From contig JADZCV010000045.1 in assembly GCA_020851375.1 (NCBI GenBank), positions 1 to 64,000 of the forward strand: 64,000 nt of DNA, given 5' to 3'. Of the stretch, positions 33,581-42,306 are shown piece after piece. How positions within the stretch are numbered: the first letter of the stretch is position 1; every line of letters starts with the position of its first letter. The translations under genes and the position numbers were made by a program. The notes under the pieces are model-generated. The model made no database searches. It worked only from the letters and a program-made list of their open reading frames with translations, and was not told the origin of the DNA. The stretch comes from Nitrospirota bacterium (GTDB taxonomy: Bacteria > Nitrospirota > 9FT-COMBO-42-15 > HDB-SIOI813).

Positions 33581-34138
33581 CTATTTAACCTCCTTTACAT
33601 CCCTGTCTATAACTTTATAGACAGCAGTAATAATGTGCCTGTATGGGTTTTCCTGATTATGTTGAAAGTTCTTGTATAGTTTTTCCACGGCCCTGATGAC
33701 AAAGTCCCTTCTGAAATCCTTTTTTACCTGCTCATCCTTTACATAAGCGAGGAATCTCAGCACAAGAGGGAGGTGATCAGGCAACTCCCCCTTGCTGAGA
33801 CTTTCATACGGAAACTCAAACCTTCTGAACATCGTTTTGATGTTGACAAGGTTTCCGGACCTTTTAAAACCCTCAAGAATATGAGAACCAAGATCAAGAG
33901 AATAATCAGAGCTCATCTCAAAGGTATAAGAGTATACACCCTGCAGGTCATCAAGACTCATCTCTGTGAGTTCCTTCTTGAATTCCCTTAAAGAGTCTGA
34001 TACCTCTTTTGGATATTCAGGATGACCGCTGATAATATTAATTGCCTCTTCTATTTTACCCTGCATTTCTTCATGAGGATAATCAAGAAGTCCTGCAAGC
34101 AGTGAATATGGATCTTTACCCAGGAGCGTCTCTGTCAT
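33581..34138 (-). CDS. narJ: Nitrate reductase assembly chaperone
   Basis: 185 residues, all helical, in the TorD/NarJ family: LLAGLLDYPHEEMQGKI at the start, LQGVYSYTFEMSSDYSLDLGSHILE in the middle (the conserved Y-x2-TF-x8-L-x2-H region), and FRRFEFPYESLSKGELPDHLPLVLRFLAY. It binds the NarG N-terminus and assists molybdenum cofactor insertion before membrane docking. Located between narH and narI as usual (gaps of 3 and 2 nt). Confidence 0.92.
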   Translation of the reverse strand: MTETLLGKDPYSLLAGLLDYPHEEMQGKIEEAINIISGHPEYPKEVSDSLREFKKELTEMSLDDLQGVYSYTFEMSSDYSLDLGSHILEGFKRSGNLVNIKTMFRRFEFPYESLSKGELPDHLPLVLRFLAYVKDEQVKKDFRRDFVIRAVEKLYKNFQHNQENPYRHIITAVYKVIDRDVKEVK

Positions 34139-34141
34139 ATT

Positions 34142-35662
34142 TTACCACTCCCTTGAAGGGAACTCCTTTCTCTTTGGACCAAAGCCTACTGAACCCCTCT
34201 TCTCAAACATGTTTCTCGGGTCCACAGTGGTCTTGTTCTCACGATGTGTTTCAGGTATCACAAACCTCTCATTGTATGTTGCAAGCGAGTTGATCCTGTA
34301 TATACCATGCACATCTTCTTCAGAAAGGCCTGTGGACGAAAGGGCATTTCTTACGGCCCCTTCTCCTACATCACCCACACGCTTCTGCCTCCAGTACATC
34401 CTGACTGCCATCTGCTTCTTCAGTGATTCCATTACAAGGGCCTCATTGCCGGCGGCAAGCAGATTTGCAATATACTTCACCGGAACCCTCATCTTGTCAA
34501 TCTCATTGAAGAAATCATCCGCCTCAGGATCGAACGTACCTCCCCTGTCCGCCTTTGCCTGATGAAGGATCGGCGATAGCGGCGGAACATAGAAGTTCAT
34601 CGGCAGAGTCCTGAACTCAGGATGATTCGGGAGGGATATCCTCCATTTTTTGAACAGGAAGTATGCCGGTGACCTCTGTGCTGCCATTATCCAGTTGTCT
34701 TCTGCACCACCCTTGCGGGCTGCTTCTATGACTTTTGGATCAAACGGATCAAGTATCAGGTCTCTCATACCCTCGACAATCCTGTCTTCAGGCAGTTTTG
34801 CCGTATCCTCTATCCTGTCAGCATCATACATCAAAACACCTACTGTCCTGATCCTTCCTGTGCAGGCATGTGCACATGCATTTGCCTGTCCGGTCTCGGT
34901 CCTCGGGTAGCAGAATATGCACTTCTCCGATTTACCGTTTGCCCAGTTGTAGTAAGGCTTTTTGTACGGACATGCGCTTACACAGAATCTCCATGCACGG
35001 CAGATATTCTGATCAAGAAGGACTATTCCGTCTTCTCCCCTCTTATACAATGCACCGGAAGGACATGATGCCACACAGCCTGGATTGAGGCAGTGATTGC
35101 ATATTCTCGGCACATAGAAATAGAAGAGTTTATGGAATTTTGTCAACAGCTCCTTCTGCGATGCAGAGAGGTTTCTGAGATTAGGATCATTGGTTGCATA
35201 AAGCGGTGATCCTCCCATATCATCGTCCCAGTTAGGGCCGAGCGATACCTTCTCCATAAACTCGCCTGTAATTAATGACTTTGGCCTTGCAACCGGCTGG
35301 TCATCACCAAGCGGCGCATTAAACAGGTTCTGATAATCAAAGGTGAACGGCTCATAATAGTCATCAATAGTAGGCAGGTTCGGCTGAAAGAAGATATTGG
35401 CAAGGGTCCGTATCTTACCGGGCCCTTTGAGCAGTTTCAGACGGAGATTACCTCCGCTGAGCTCCCAGCCACCTCTGTACCTTTCCTGATCCTCCCAGGT
35501 TACAGGATAACCTGTACCCGGCTTCGTCTCCACGTTGTTCCACCACATATACTCAGCTCCCTGACGCGATGTCCAGACATTCTTGCAGGAGACACTGCAA
35601 GTGTGACATCCGATACACTTGTCAAGGTTAAAGCTCATTGATAGTTGAAATCTGACGTCCAT
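34142..35662 (-). CDS. narH: Nitrate reductase beta subunit
   Basis: 506 residues from the ATG at 35662, which overlaps the narG stop as TAATG. Four Cys groups are seen: CIGCHTCSVSC (residues 16-26), CNHCLNPGCVASCP, CRAWRFCVSACP and CIFCYPRTETGQANACAHAC. The Trp in CRAWRFC replaces a Cys, as expected for the [3Fe-4S] cluster of NarH. It carries electrons from NarI to NarG on the cytoplasmic face. The length suits the family. Confidence 0.95.
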   Translation of the reverse strand: MDVRFQLSMSFNLDKCIGCHTCSVSCKNVWTSRQGAEYMWWNNVETKPGTGYPVTWEDQERYRGGWELSGGNLRLKLLKGPGKIRTLANIFFQPNLPTIDDYYEPFTFDYQNLFNAPLGDDQPVARPKSLITGEFMEKVSLGPNWDDDMGGSPLYATNDPNLRNLSASQKELLTKFHKLFYFYVPRICNHCLNPGCVASCPSGALYKRGEDGIVLLDQNICRAWRFCVSACPYKKPYYNWANGKSEKCIFCYPRTETGQANACAHACTGRIRTVGVLMYDADRIEDTAKLPEDRIVEGMRDLILDPFDPKVIEAARKGGAEDNWIMAAQRSPAYFLFKKWRISLPNHPEFRTLPMNFYVPPLSPILHQAKADRGGTFDPEADDFFNEIDKMRVPVKYIANLLAAGNEALVMESLKKQMAVRMYWRQKRVGDVGEGAVRNALSSTGLSEEDVHGIYRINSLATYNERFVIPETHRENKTTVDPRNMFEKRGSVGFGPKRKEFPSREW

Positions 35663-38600
35663 TACCACTTCACCTCCTGATTCTTCATTCTTCTCACAAG
35701 GACATTTGTATCCCTGATGATTGGTATTGGCCCCCACGCGTTGAATCCATAAGAGAACTGTCCGTAACCACCTGTACTGAGAGTCGGGAGTTTCAGTCTC
35801 TGTCTTGTCAGACTGTTATGGAACCCACCCCTTCTCTTCTCTCTCTGCTCTGATTTGGGGACATTAATGGTCCTCTCCTGTGAGTGATATGCAAAAGCAA
35901 CGCCTGATGGTATCCTTGCACTGACAACTGCCCTGGCACAGAATATTCCATTGTCGTTATATGCCTCAACCCAATCATTATCCTGGATACCAACGCTCTC
36001 AGCGTCCTTATCATTGATCCAGATCGAGTTGCCTCCGCGGGACAGGGTCAACATCCTCAGGTTATCATAGTGAGTAGAGTGGATCTGCCACTTACCATGC
36101 GGTGTAATATAATTGAGTACGAGAGCGCCGCTCTTGTCACTCTTTACAAGCTCATTCATCTTGTTTGGATCCAGCTTGTATTTGTGCGTAGGCAGTGCCT
36201 CTCCGAAGTTAAAGTACTCCGGATGATCCAGATAGAAGTGCTGACGGCCTGTCAGTGTCCTCCATGGAATCCTGTACTCGGTCTGCAGGCAGTAGGCGCT
36301 GTAGGTACGTTTATTAAGTACGATACCAGTCCATACTGGTGATGTGAGCCACCTCTTTGGCTGTGCAACAATGTCCTCATAGGTAATCTTCACATCTCTT
36401 GTAGGTGCTGCCAGTTCATCTGCAAGACCATGCATATGCTCATCAACCTTGATCTCATCACCGAATACAGCCTTAACAGAGTTCTTGGCTTCAAGGAACT
36501 GATCGCCATGAAGACCGGTGTGGTGCTCCTCTATCTGCCAGCCCTCATAGTTTACCTCGCCATTTGTCAGATTGGAGAAGTGCATGATCACATTTGCAAG
36601 CTCTCTGGCATCCTTAATACATATATACTTCTCGCCATCGAACTCGTGCTTGCGAGTATGCTCATTCCTCATGTACTGTTCATAGTACTTTTTGCCATCC
36701 ACCATGATACCGTGGAAGCCGTACTTGCCCCTCTGATTCGGTCCAACCGAAACCTGCCTGTTATAGAGATTTGTAAAGTCTCTGGTAACAACAGTCAGAT
36801 TCGGCATGGTCACTCCGGGGATAGCCTCACACTGTCCCTTCTTCCAATCCTCAATGCCGTTCAGAGCAGCCTGTGCAATTTCACCAGGTGAATCATGGGC
36901 AAGCGGTGTAGCCACAACGTCCTTCATTGGCCTTGGAAGATGTTTCTTTGCAAGCTCGGAAAATTTCAAGGCAAGGAACTGATATGCATCCCAGTCGCTC
37001 TTTGCCTCCCAGTTTGGCTGAACTCCTGCGCCCATCGGCACATAATATGAGTGAAGGTCAGTTGAGTTGAGATCCTCCTTCTCATACCAGTGTGCTGCCG
37101 GCATGACTATGTCGCAGTATGTCGGTGTGGTATTCATACGCATATTGAGATCGCAGAGCAGGTCAAGTTTACCAAGCGGGCTCTCCCTGTACTTCATCTC
37201 CTTAAGGTAGGGCTTTGCCACCTCAGTACAATCCATATTATGGTGCGTACCGAGCAGGAATTTAAAGAAGTATTCCTGACCTCTTGCACTTGAACCAAGT
37301 GCGTTACCACGCCATATCATCCAGACCCTCGGCCAGTTTTCCGGGGCATCCGGATCTTCTATGGCAAACTGAAGGGCTCCGCTCTTCAACTGCTTTACCG
37401 TGTAATCAACTATCTCGGCATCAGTCTTTGCGCCGGCCCTCTGCGCCTCTTCAGCTAAAACAAGACTGCTCTTGTTAAACTGAGGATACCACGGCAGATG
37501 ACCCATCCTGACCGCACGAATCTGATAATCAGCACAATGCTCATAATCAAGGACGCTTGCATCCGGGACAGGCACATAGTCGGTAATCTTCATGTCATAT
37601 TTCCACATCTGGGTATTGATATACCAGAAGCTCGGTGTATTCTGAAGGCGTGGCGGCCTGATCCAGTCGAGAGAATGAGCAAACTGGCCCCATGAATCGA
37701 ACGCGGCAAGCTTCTCCTGTCCCACATAATGGTTCTGTCCTCCGCCGTTTCTTCCGATACATCCGCACAGCATCAGTGCACCGATGAATGACCTGTAGAT
37801 AAGATCTGAATGATACCAGTGGTTACTGCTTGCACCGCTGATAACCATGGAACGTCCCTTTGTGACCTCAGCATTGGATGCGAATTCCCTTGCAACTTGA
37901 ATAACTGTATCACGGCCTATTCCGGTGTACTTCTCCTGCCATGCAGGTGAGAAACCCTTGTCATCATCATAGTTTCTTGCAAAGTCACCCGTTAGTCCGG
38001 GACGTGCAATGCCAAGATGAGATACAAAGAGATCAAATATGGTAGTAACAGGGATCTTGCCCTCTTTTGTCTCTACATATTTGAAAGGAACCTGTCTCTT
38101 GTAGACCTCACCGGTATCAAGTTCGTAGAAGGCACATTCGAGAGCCCCGTCCTTGCTGTCAATAAAGGTAAGTGCCGGGTCAAACTGCTCCCCTGACTTC
38201 TCATCCTTTATCATGGTATTCCACTTCCCTTCACTTTCATGTCTCTTTGGATAACGGAATCCCATGCCGCCATAGACTATCCTGGCCTTGCTGGTCTTCG
38301 TATCCCACATGGCAAACTTCCACTCAGGATTATCCGTCTCAGCATATTCCTTCATGTCGCATGCCCTTAAGAGACGGCCGCCTTCATACCCGTTCTTTGC
38401 CTTGCGGAACTTGATAAGGTGCGGCATGTCTGTGTACTGCTTAAGATAATTCATAAAATACGGCACCTGACGGTCAATGTAGAATTCCTTCGTTATGACG
38501 TGGTTGATACCCATCCATAACGCACCATCAGATCCGGTCTTGACAGGGATCCAGAGGTCTGCATATTTAGCAACCTCTGCATAATCCGGAGAACACACAA

Positions 38601-39387
38601 CCACCTTGGCTCCTCCTATACGGAGCTCGGAAACATAGTGGCAGTCTGCAGTCCTGGTCCTGTTTGGTGTTGCGCCGGTAATAACCACATAACCTGTGTT
38701 ATACCAGTCAGCGCTCTCACACACATCTGTCTGCTCACCCCATACCTGAGGGTGTGCATTCGGAAGGTCAGTGTAGTAGTCATAGAAGCTCAGACTTACA
38801 CCACCCATAAGCTGGTGATATCTTGCACCTGATGAGTAACTGATCTGAGACATAGCCGGAATCGGCGAAAAACTGATGTTCCTGTCCGGACCGTATGTCT
38901 TAATGGTATGGATCTGTGCTGCTGTTATGATCTCAGCGCACATGTCCCACGTACTCCTCCTGAATCCACCCTTACCCCTCGACCATTTGATCTTTTTATG
39001 GAGTTCTGCATTATCAACAATGCTCTTCCATGCATCCACAGGGTCTGCATGTCTTGATCTTGCATCTTTCCATGCATCAAGCAGCGGGCCGCGGATATAT
39101 GGGTACTTCACCCTCACCGGGCTGTAAACATACCATGATGCGGAAATACCTCTCTGACAGCCTCTCGGTTCATACGGCGGAACCCTGTCGTCAATCGCCT
39201 CATAATCAGTCGCCTGTAGTTCCCAGGTTATGATGCCGTCCTTCACATAGACCATCCAACTGCATCCACCTGTACAGTTGTTGCCATGCGTACTTCTGAC
39301 AGTTCTGTCATACTGCCAGCGGTTTCTGTAAAACTCTTCCCAGCCTCTCTTGGCCGGGTCAACAATATCCTGAATCCATGTAGCCAT
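35662..39387 (-). CDS. narG: Nitrate reductase alpha subunit (molybdenum catalytic)
   Basis: 1241 residues. The N-terminal STHGNNCTGGCSW gives the H-x3-C-x3-C ligands of the FS0 cluster, and PRGCQRGIS the fourth. YTDLPNAHPQVWGEQTD contains the Asp-bearing segment near molybdenum (SFYDYYTDLP). No Tat signal is present: the start is MATWIQDIVDPAKRGW, close to cytoplasmic NarG proteins rather than exported ones. The protein reduces nitrate to nitrite with bis-MGD molybdenum. AAAGGAGGGAAATAATTAA precedes the ATG. It lies 5 nt after the cytochrome gene. Nitrite oxidoreductase-type orientation is unlikely given the missing signal. Confidence 0.95.
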   Translation of the reverse strand: MATWIQDIVDPAKRGWEEFYRNRWQYDRTVRSTHGNNCTGGCSWMVYVKDGIITWELQATDYEAIDDRVPPYEPRGCQRGISASWYVYSPVRVKYPYIRGPLLDAWKDARSRHADPVDAWKSIVDNAELHKKIKWSRGKGGFRRSTWDMCAEIITAAQIHTIKTYGPDRNISFSPIPAMSQISYSSGARYHQLMGGVSLSFYDYYTDLPNAHPQVWGEQTDVCESADWYNTGYVVITGATPNRTRTADCHYVSELRIGGAKVVVCSPDYAEVAKYADLWIPVKTGSDGALWMGINHVITKEFYIDRQVPYFMNYLKQYTDMPHLIKFRKAKNGYEGGRLLRACDMKEYAETDNPEWKFAMWDTKTSKARIVYGGMGFRYPKRHESEGKWNTMIKDEKSGEQFDPALTFIDSKDGALECAFYELDTGEVYKRQVPFKYVETKEGKIPVTTIFDLFVSHLGIARPGLTGDFARNYDDDKGFSPAWQEKYTGIGRDTVIQVAREFASNAEVTKGRSMVISGASSNHWYHSDLIYRSFIGALMLCGCIGRNGGGQNHYVGQEKLAAFDSWGQFAHSLDWIRPPRLQNTPSFWYINTQMWKYDMKITDYVPVPDASVLDYEHCADYQIRAVRMGHLPWYPQFNKSSLVLAEEAQRAGAKTDAEIVDYTVKQLKSGALQFAIEDPDAPENWPRVWMIWRGNALGSSARGQEYFFKFLLGTHHNMDCTEVAKPYLKEMKYRESPLGKLDLLCDLNMRMNTTPTYCDIVMPAAHWYEKEDLNSTDLHSYYVPMGAGVQPNWEAKSDWDAYQFLALKFSELAKKHLPRPMKDVVATPLAHDSPGEIAQAALNGIEDWKKGQCEAIPGVTMPNLTVVTRDFTNLYNRQVSVGPNQRGKYGFHGIMVDGKKYYEQYMRNEHTRKHEFDGEKYICIKDARELANVIMHFSNLTNGEVNYEGWQIEEHHTGLHGDQFLEAKNSVKAVFGDEIKVDEHMHGLADELAAPTRDVKITYEDIVAQPKRWLTSPVWTGIVLNKRTYSAYCLQTEYRIPWRTLTGRQHFYLDHPEYFNFGEALPTHKYKLDPNKMNELVKSDKSGALVLNYITPHGKWQIHSTHYDNLRMLTLSRGGNSIWINDKDAESVGIQDNDWVEAYNDNGIFCARAVVSARIPSGVAFAYHSQERTINVPKSEQREKRRGGFHNSLTRQRLKLPTLSTGGYGQFSYGFNAWGPIPIIRDTNVLVRRMKNQEVKW

Positions 39388-39391
39388 TTAA

Positions 39392-40009
39392 TTATTTCCC
39401 TCCTTTCCCACCATAATTCCTCCAAATTGCCTCATGCGCTGTTCCACCAACGCGTTTTCTGTATCTGCCGCTCCATACGATGCTGAAGAAGATAAGAATA
39501 CCGACAAATCCTGCAGCACTAATACCAATGAATGCACCGGTTTTGGATGCCTGCTCTGCCGGCAGCGTGCTGAAGAATGCCTTCAAATGAGTCACCTCAT
39601 CATCAGTTACATTCTTTCTTGAAAAGACCGGCCCCATTATAGGTGTGCCTGTGCTGTTAATCCAGGCTGCTGCTATAAGAGGGTTCTGAGGAGCAGGGCC
39701 AACCCCGTATTTCTCGTTCGGCAGCATCAGGTTCGGGCCCAGCGTTCCTCCACCGAGGGTGCCAAGACCTACACTGTGACAGGAAATACATGCAGGACCG
39801 CCATTCTCAAACCTCTTCTCTCCTGTGAACAACATCCTCCCGATGGCAGCATCACCCTGGACTACCTGAACCTCAGGCGCTGCCTCAGCCGCAGCCTGGT
39901 CCTGAGCGGTTTCAGCCGTTGCCATGACAGGCAGACTCACAAGGCCTGCAATCAGGAGCACTACGAACATCAAAACCTCCAACCTCCTACCAACGATTGA
40001 TTTAACCAT
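39392..40009 (-). CDS. Membrane-anchored monohaem cytochrome c of the nar operon
   Basis: 205 residues. A signal anchor or signal peptide (LEVLMFVVLLIAGLVSLPVMATAE) is followed by an Ala/Glu linker and a cytochrome c domain with CISCH (about 76-80) and a likely distal Met in GTPIMGPVF. A C-terminal helix (GAFIGISAAGFVGILIFFSIVW, about 162-183) anchors it, with a basic tail on the cytoplasmic side. AAAGGAGGTGTAAGC precedes the start. A periplasmic electron carrier fused to the nar operon suggests an alternative electron route to or from NarI. Confidence 0.88.
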   Translation of the reverse strand: MVKSIVGRRLEVLMFVVLLIAGLVSLPVMATAETAQDQAAAEAAPEVQVVQGDAAIGRMLFTGEKRFENGGPACISCHSVGLGTLGGGTLGPNLMLPNEKYGVGPAPQNPLIAAAWINSTGTPIMGPVFSRKNVTDDEVTHLKAFFSTLPAEQASKTGAFIGISAAGFVGILIFFSIVWSGRYRKRVGGTAHEAIWRNYGGKGGK

Positions 40010-40043
40010 ATTCTGCTTACACCTCCTTTCTTATTGTTAGATT

Positions 40044-40072
40044 AAAAAACAGGCCTGCTTCTTCAGGCCTGT
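40044..40072 (-). terminator. Hairpin between uspA and the cytochrome c-narGHJI genes
   Basis: Minus strand ACAGGCCTG, 6-nt loop, CAGGCCTGT, then TTTTTAA: a perfect 9-bp stem with a U tract. Only about 35 nt separate it from the cytochrome c start codon and no promoter is visible in them, so it may attenuate rather than end transcription into the nar genes. Confidence 0.75.
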
Positions 40073-40081
40073 CATCCCAAA

Positions 40082-40522
40082 TCAGCCAAAAACCCACATC
40101 ACAGGACATGGAGACTTCTTTGTCACCCTGTCAGTAACACTTCCCAAAAAGAATTTGCCTGCTGAAGAATAACGATGCGTCGCCATAACTATCATGTCAG
40201 CCCTGTTCTTGATGGCCTCTGCTACTATTTCGTGAGCGGCATCTCCCTCACTCAGGATAGTCTCCACGTTCTTATGCCCCTGATCCACCAGCTTCCTTGC
40301 TTCTGACTCGAGGAGAGACCTGCCCTCGTTCAACCAATCCTCATGTATGCTTGTCCATTGCGGTGAGTCTGTAACCATAGGCTCAGAACGATACCACTTT
40401 TCAACAACATTTAGCAATATTAATTTAGCACCGGACAATCCTGAGATGTATGATGCCACCTCAACTGACTTATCCTTTAACCCGGAGCTATCAATGGGAC
40501 ACAGTATCACTTTATAATCCAT
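40082..40522 (-). CDS. UspA-family protein of nitrate module B
   Basis: 146 residues from the ATG at 40522 (AGAGG 7 nt upstream). YKVILCPIDSSG starts the Usp fold; MIVMATHRYSSAGKFFLGSVTDRVTKKSPCPVMWVF ends it in pieces that match the Usp core. The ATP motif G-x2-G is degenerate (ATHR), though GS remains. VTDSPQWTSIHEDWLNEG is the segment shared with the other two Usp proteins in this window. It sits between narK and the cytochrome c-narGHJI genes, mirroring narK-usp in module A. Confidence 0.88.
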   Translation of the reverse strand: MDYKVILCPIDSSGLKDKSVEVASYISGLSGAKLILLNVVEKWYRSEPMVTDSPQWTSIHEDWLNEGRSLLESEARKLVDQGHKNVETILSEGDAAHEIVAEAIKNRADMIVMATHRYSSAGKFFLGSVTDRVTKKSPCPVMWVFG

Positions 40523-40551
40523 GCGGAACCTCTTGTCTGCCTCCAGCAAAA

Positions 40552-40586
40552 CCTCTCACACCTTCCTTGCATCAAGGTATGAGAGG
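40552..40586 (-). terminator. Imperfect hairpin after narK of module B
   Basis: Minus strand CCTCTCATACCTT and AAGGAAGGTGTGAGAGG form an imperfect stem of about 11 pairs, followed by TTTTG. A weak terminator or an mRNA-stabilising stem between narK and uspA. Confidence 0.45.
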
Positions 40587-40619
40587 CATGAATCCATCAA
40601 GTTCGTTAATTTGTCTCAA

Positions 40620-41846
40620 TTATCCATACATCTTTTCTTCATGATGCAGGGCCTTGCCGCCGACACCAATCCATTTCCCCTGCCAGCTGCCCTGAACAAC
40701 CTTGAATACTATCAAAACAAAAATAGCAAAAATGCCAAAGGCAATAAATCCACCGCTGAATGATCCCGAATACTGTTTGGAAAATCCCATTGCATTCGGG
40801 AGGAAACCTCCGCCAAGGGCTCCGATCTCGCCTACGAGACTCATTGCCACAGGTGTTGCATAAGGGAACCTGAACGGCACCAACTGGAAGGTTGAGCCAT
40901 TTGCTGTTCCAAGGGCAGAAAATATCACGATAAATATACCGGTTATAACATAAACGTTTGGCATTAAGGCTGCAGCAAAAAGGCTTAATATAATAATGTA
41001 GTAGAGTACATTTAATACCCTGATGCCGCCAAAGCGATCTGCCGCCCATCCTCCAAGCACCCTGAAGACGCTTGCAGATATGGCAATAACAGCAGCGAAT
41101 TGTCCCATGTGAGCCTTGGGTATATCGTAGGCATCATGAAAGAAGGTTGGAAGAAACGTAGTAAATCCAATATAGCCTCCGAAGGAGACGATATACATGA
41201 TATTAAATACCCAAGCGTCTTTTTCTATGATAACCTTCAGGTAATCCTTCATCTTTTTTCTTTCCTGATCAGGCGGTTCCTTTGCGAACAACGCCATCAG
41301 GATCATAGGTATAAGCATCAGTATGATATAAAAACCGTAAACGCTTCTCCAGCCGTAGGCCGCCGCAAGTGGAGGAGCGGTCAGCATCGCGATAACTGCC
41401 CCGCTGTTTCCTGCCCCGGATATACCTATTGCGAGCCCCTTGTATTTGGGAGGAAACCAGCCTCCGCCAAGGGAAAGCGCTATTCCAAATGAGGCTCCTG
41501 CTATGCCAAGTGGTATACCCATCCAGATGACCTCCCGGTAGGTATCAACAAACAAGTAGCCATAGGCCAGCCCGCAGGTAATCAAACTCATCTCAAGCAT
41601 TGCAGCCCATTTGCGGGTTATGTACTGGGCCAGGAGACCTGTTGGAAAGCGCATGAAGGCTCCGGCAAGAACCGGTACAGACAACATGAACCCCTTTTGT
41701 ACAGGGGTCAGATTAAATTGCTCACTAATGAATGGCGCTACTGCGCCATTAACAACCCAGATTGCAAAACAAAAATCAAAGTATAAAAATGCGCAGAAGA
41801 GTGTGGGCCAGTGCCCTGATTTCAAAAATTCCTTAAATCCAGCCAT
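40620..41846 (-). CDS. narK: NarK-family nitrate/nitrite transporter (module B)
   Basis: 408 residues, 12 hydrophobic segments. GISGAGNSGAVIAMLTAPPLAA and GEIGALGGGFLPNAMG are the two nitrate signatures. The sequence is very close to the module A NarK (15440-16681) through FKEFLKSGHWPTLFCAFLYFD-like starts and KEPPD loops, so the two are paralogues. GGAAGGAGATAACATC gives the ribosome binding site. It is preceded by a 235-nt leader from a sigma-54 promoter with two enhancer-like palindromes. First structural gene of the module B run. Confidence 0.9.
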   Translation of the reverse strand: MAGFKEFLKSGHWPTLFCAFLYFDFCFAIWVVNGAVAPFISEQFNLTPVQKGFMLSVPVLAGAFMRFPTGLLAQYITRKWAAMLEMSLITCGLAYGYLFVDTYREVIWMGIPLGIAGASFGIALSLGGGWFPPKYKGLAIGISGAGNSGAVIAMLTAPPLAAAYGWRSVYGFYIILMLIPMILMALFAKEPPDQERKKMKDYLKVIIEKDAWVFNIMYIVSFGGYIGFTTFLPTFFHDAYDIPKAHMGQFAAVIAISASVFRVLGGWAADRFGGIRVLNVLYYIIILSLFAAALMPNVYVITGIFIVIFSALGTANGSTFQLVPFRFPYATPVAMSLVGEIGALGGGFLPNAMGFSKQYSGSFSGGFIAFGIFAIFVLIVFKVVQGSWQGKWIGVGGKALHHEEKMYG

Positions 41847-42092
41847 GATGTTATCTCCTTCCCCATATAGGCATATGGGTATTTACATAAATACGCGCTG
41901 TTGATTATTTCAAATCATAATTTCCTTATCAGTCATAATAAAACTTATTCCTGTACCTTCATAAACAATGAATCAACCGGTAATTTACTCCACCCCCTTT
42001 CCAATTCCTCTGGAATTTGAAATTACCTTCCTGATTCATCTATTTCATAATAACTGAATCACAAAAATATGATGATATTGAAGGATAGATTC

Positions 42093-42108
42093 TGCAAGAC
42101 AGATGCCA
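42093..42108 (-). promoter_or_regulatory. Sigma-54 promoter of narK (module B)
   Basis: Minus strand TGGCAT-N5-TTGCA: GG at -24 and GC at -12 with correct spacing, one mismatch to TGGCAC-N5-TTGCA. The next gene upstream encodes a sigma-54 activator. Predicted start site near 42081. Confidence 0.75.
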
Positions 42109-42186
42109 CGCAGTGGGCACACTCTTAACTACTTGATATTATGGCGTTAATTGTCGTTTTATGGGCTCTAAATTGAATTCTTGTTA

Positions 42187-42202
42187 GTTACCTTGCAGTA
42201 AC
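42187..42202 (-). promoter_or_regulatory. Enhancer-like palindrome 1 (GTTAC-N6-GTAAC)
   Basis: GTTACCTTGCAGTAAC, centred about 113 bp upstream of the predicted start site, the normal place for an NtrC-family activator site. Same arms as palindrome 2. Confidence 0.65.
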
Positions 42203-42285
42203 GTTATAGAATGGAAGGATGTTGGAAGACCTTATATCAGGCCATGTTTGCGGTAGTTGATGATTTGTGTGAAAATATCAAAACT

Positions 42286-42301
42286 GTTACGCAATCGTAA
42301 C
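42286..42301 (-). promoter_or_regulatory. Enhancer-like palindrome 2 (GTTAC-N6-GTAAC)
   Basis: GTTACGCAATCGTAAC, 99 bp from palindrome 1 centre to centre and 5 bp from the stop codon of the activator gene. The remaining bases of 41847-42306 show no gene or other signal I can support. Confidence 0.65.
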
Positions 42302-42306
42302 GCATC

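Noticed and set aside
35808-39486. Many plus-strand frames of 60-150 codons opposite narG
   Set aside because: They are a by-product of narG codon use: no ribosome binding sites, no domains, and narG is unambiguous.
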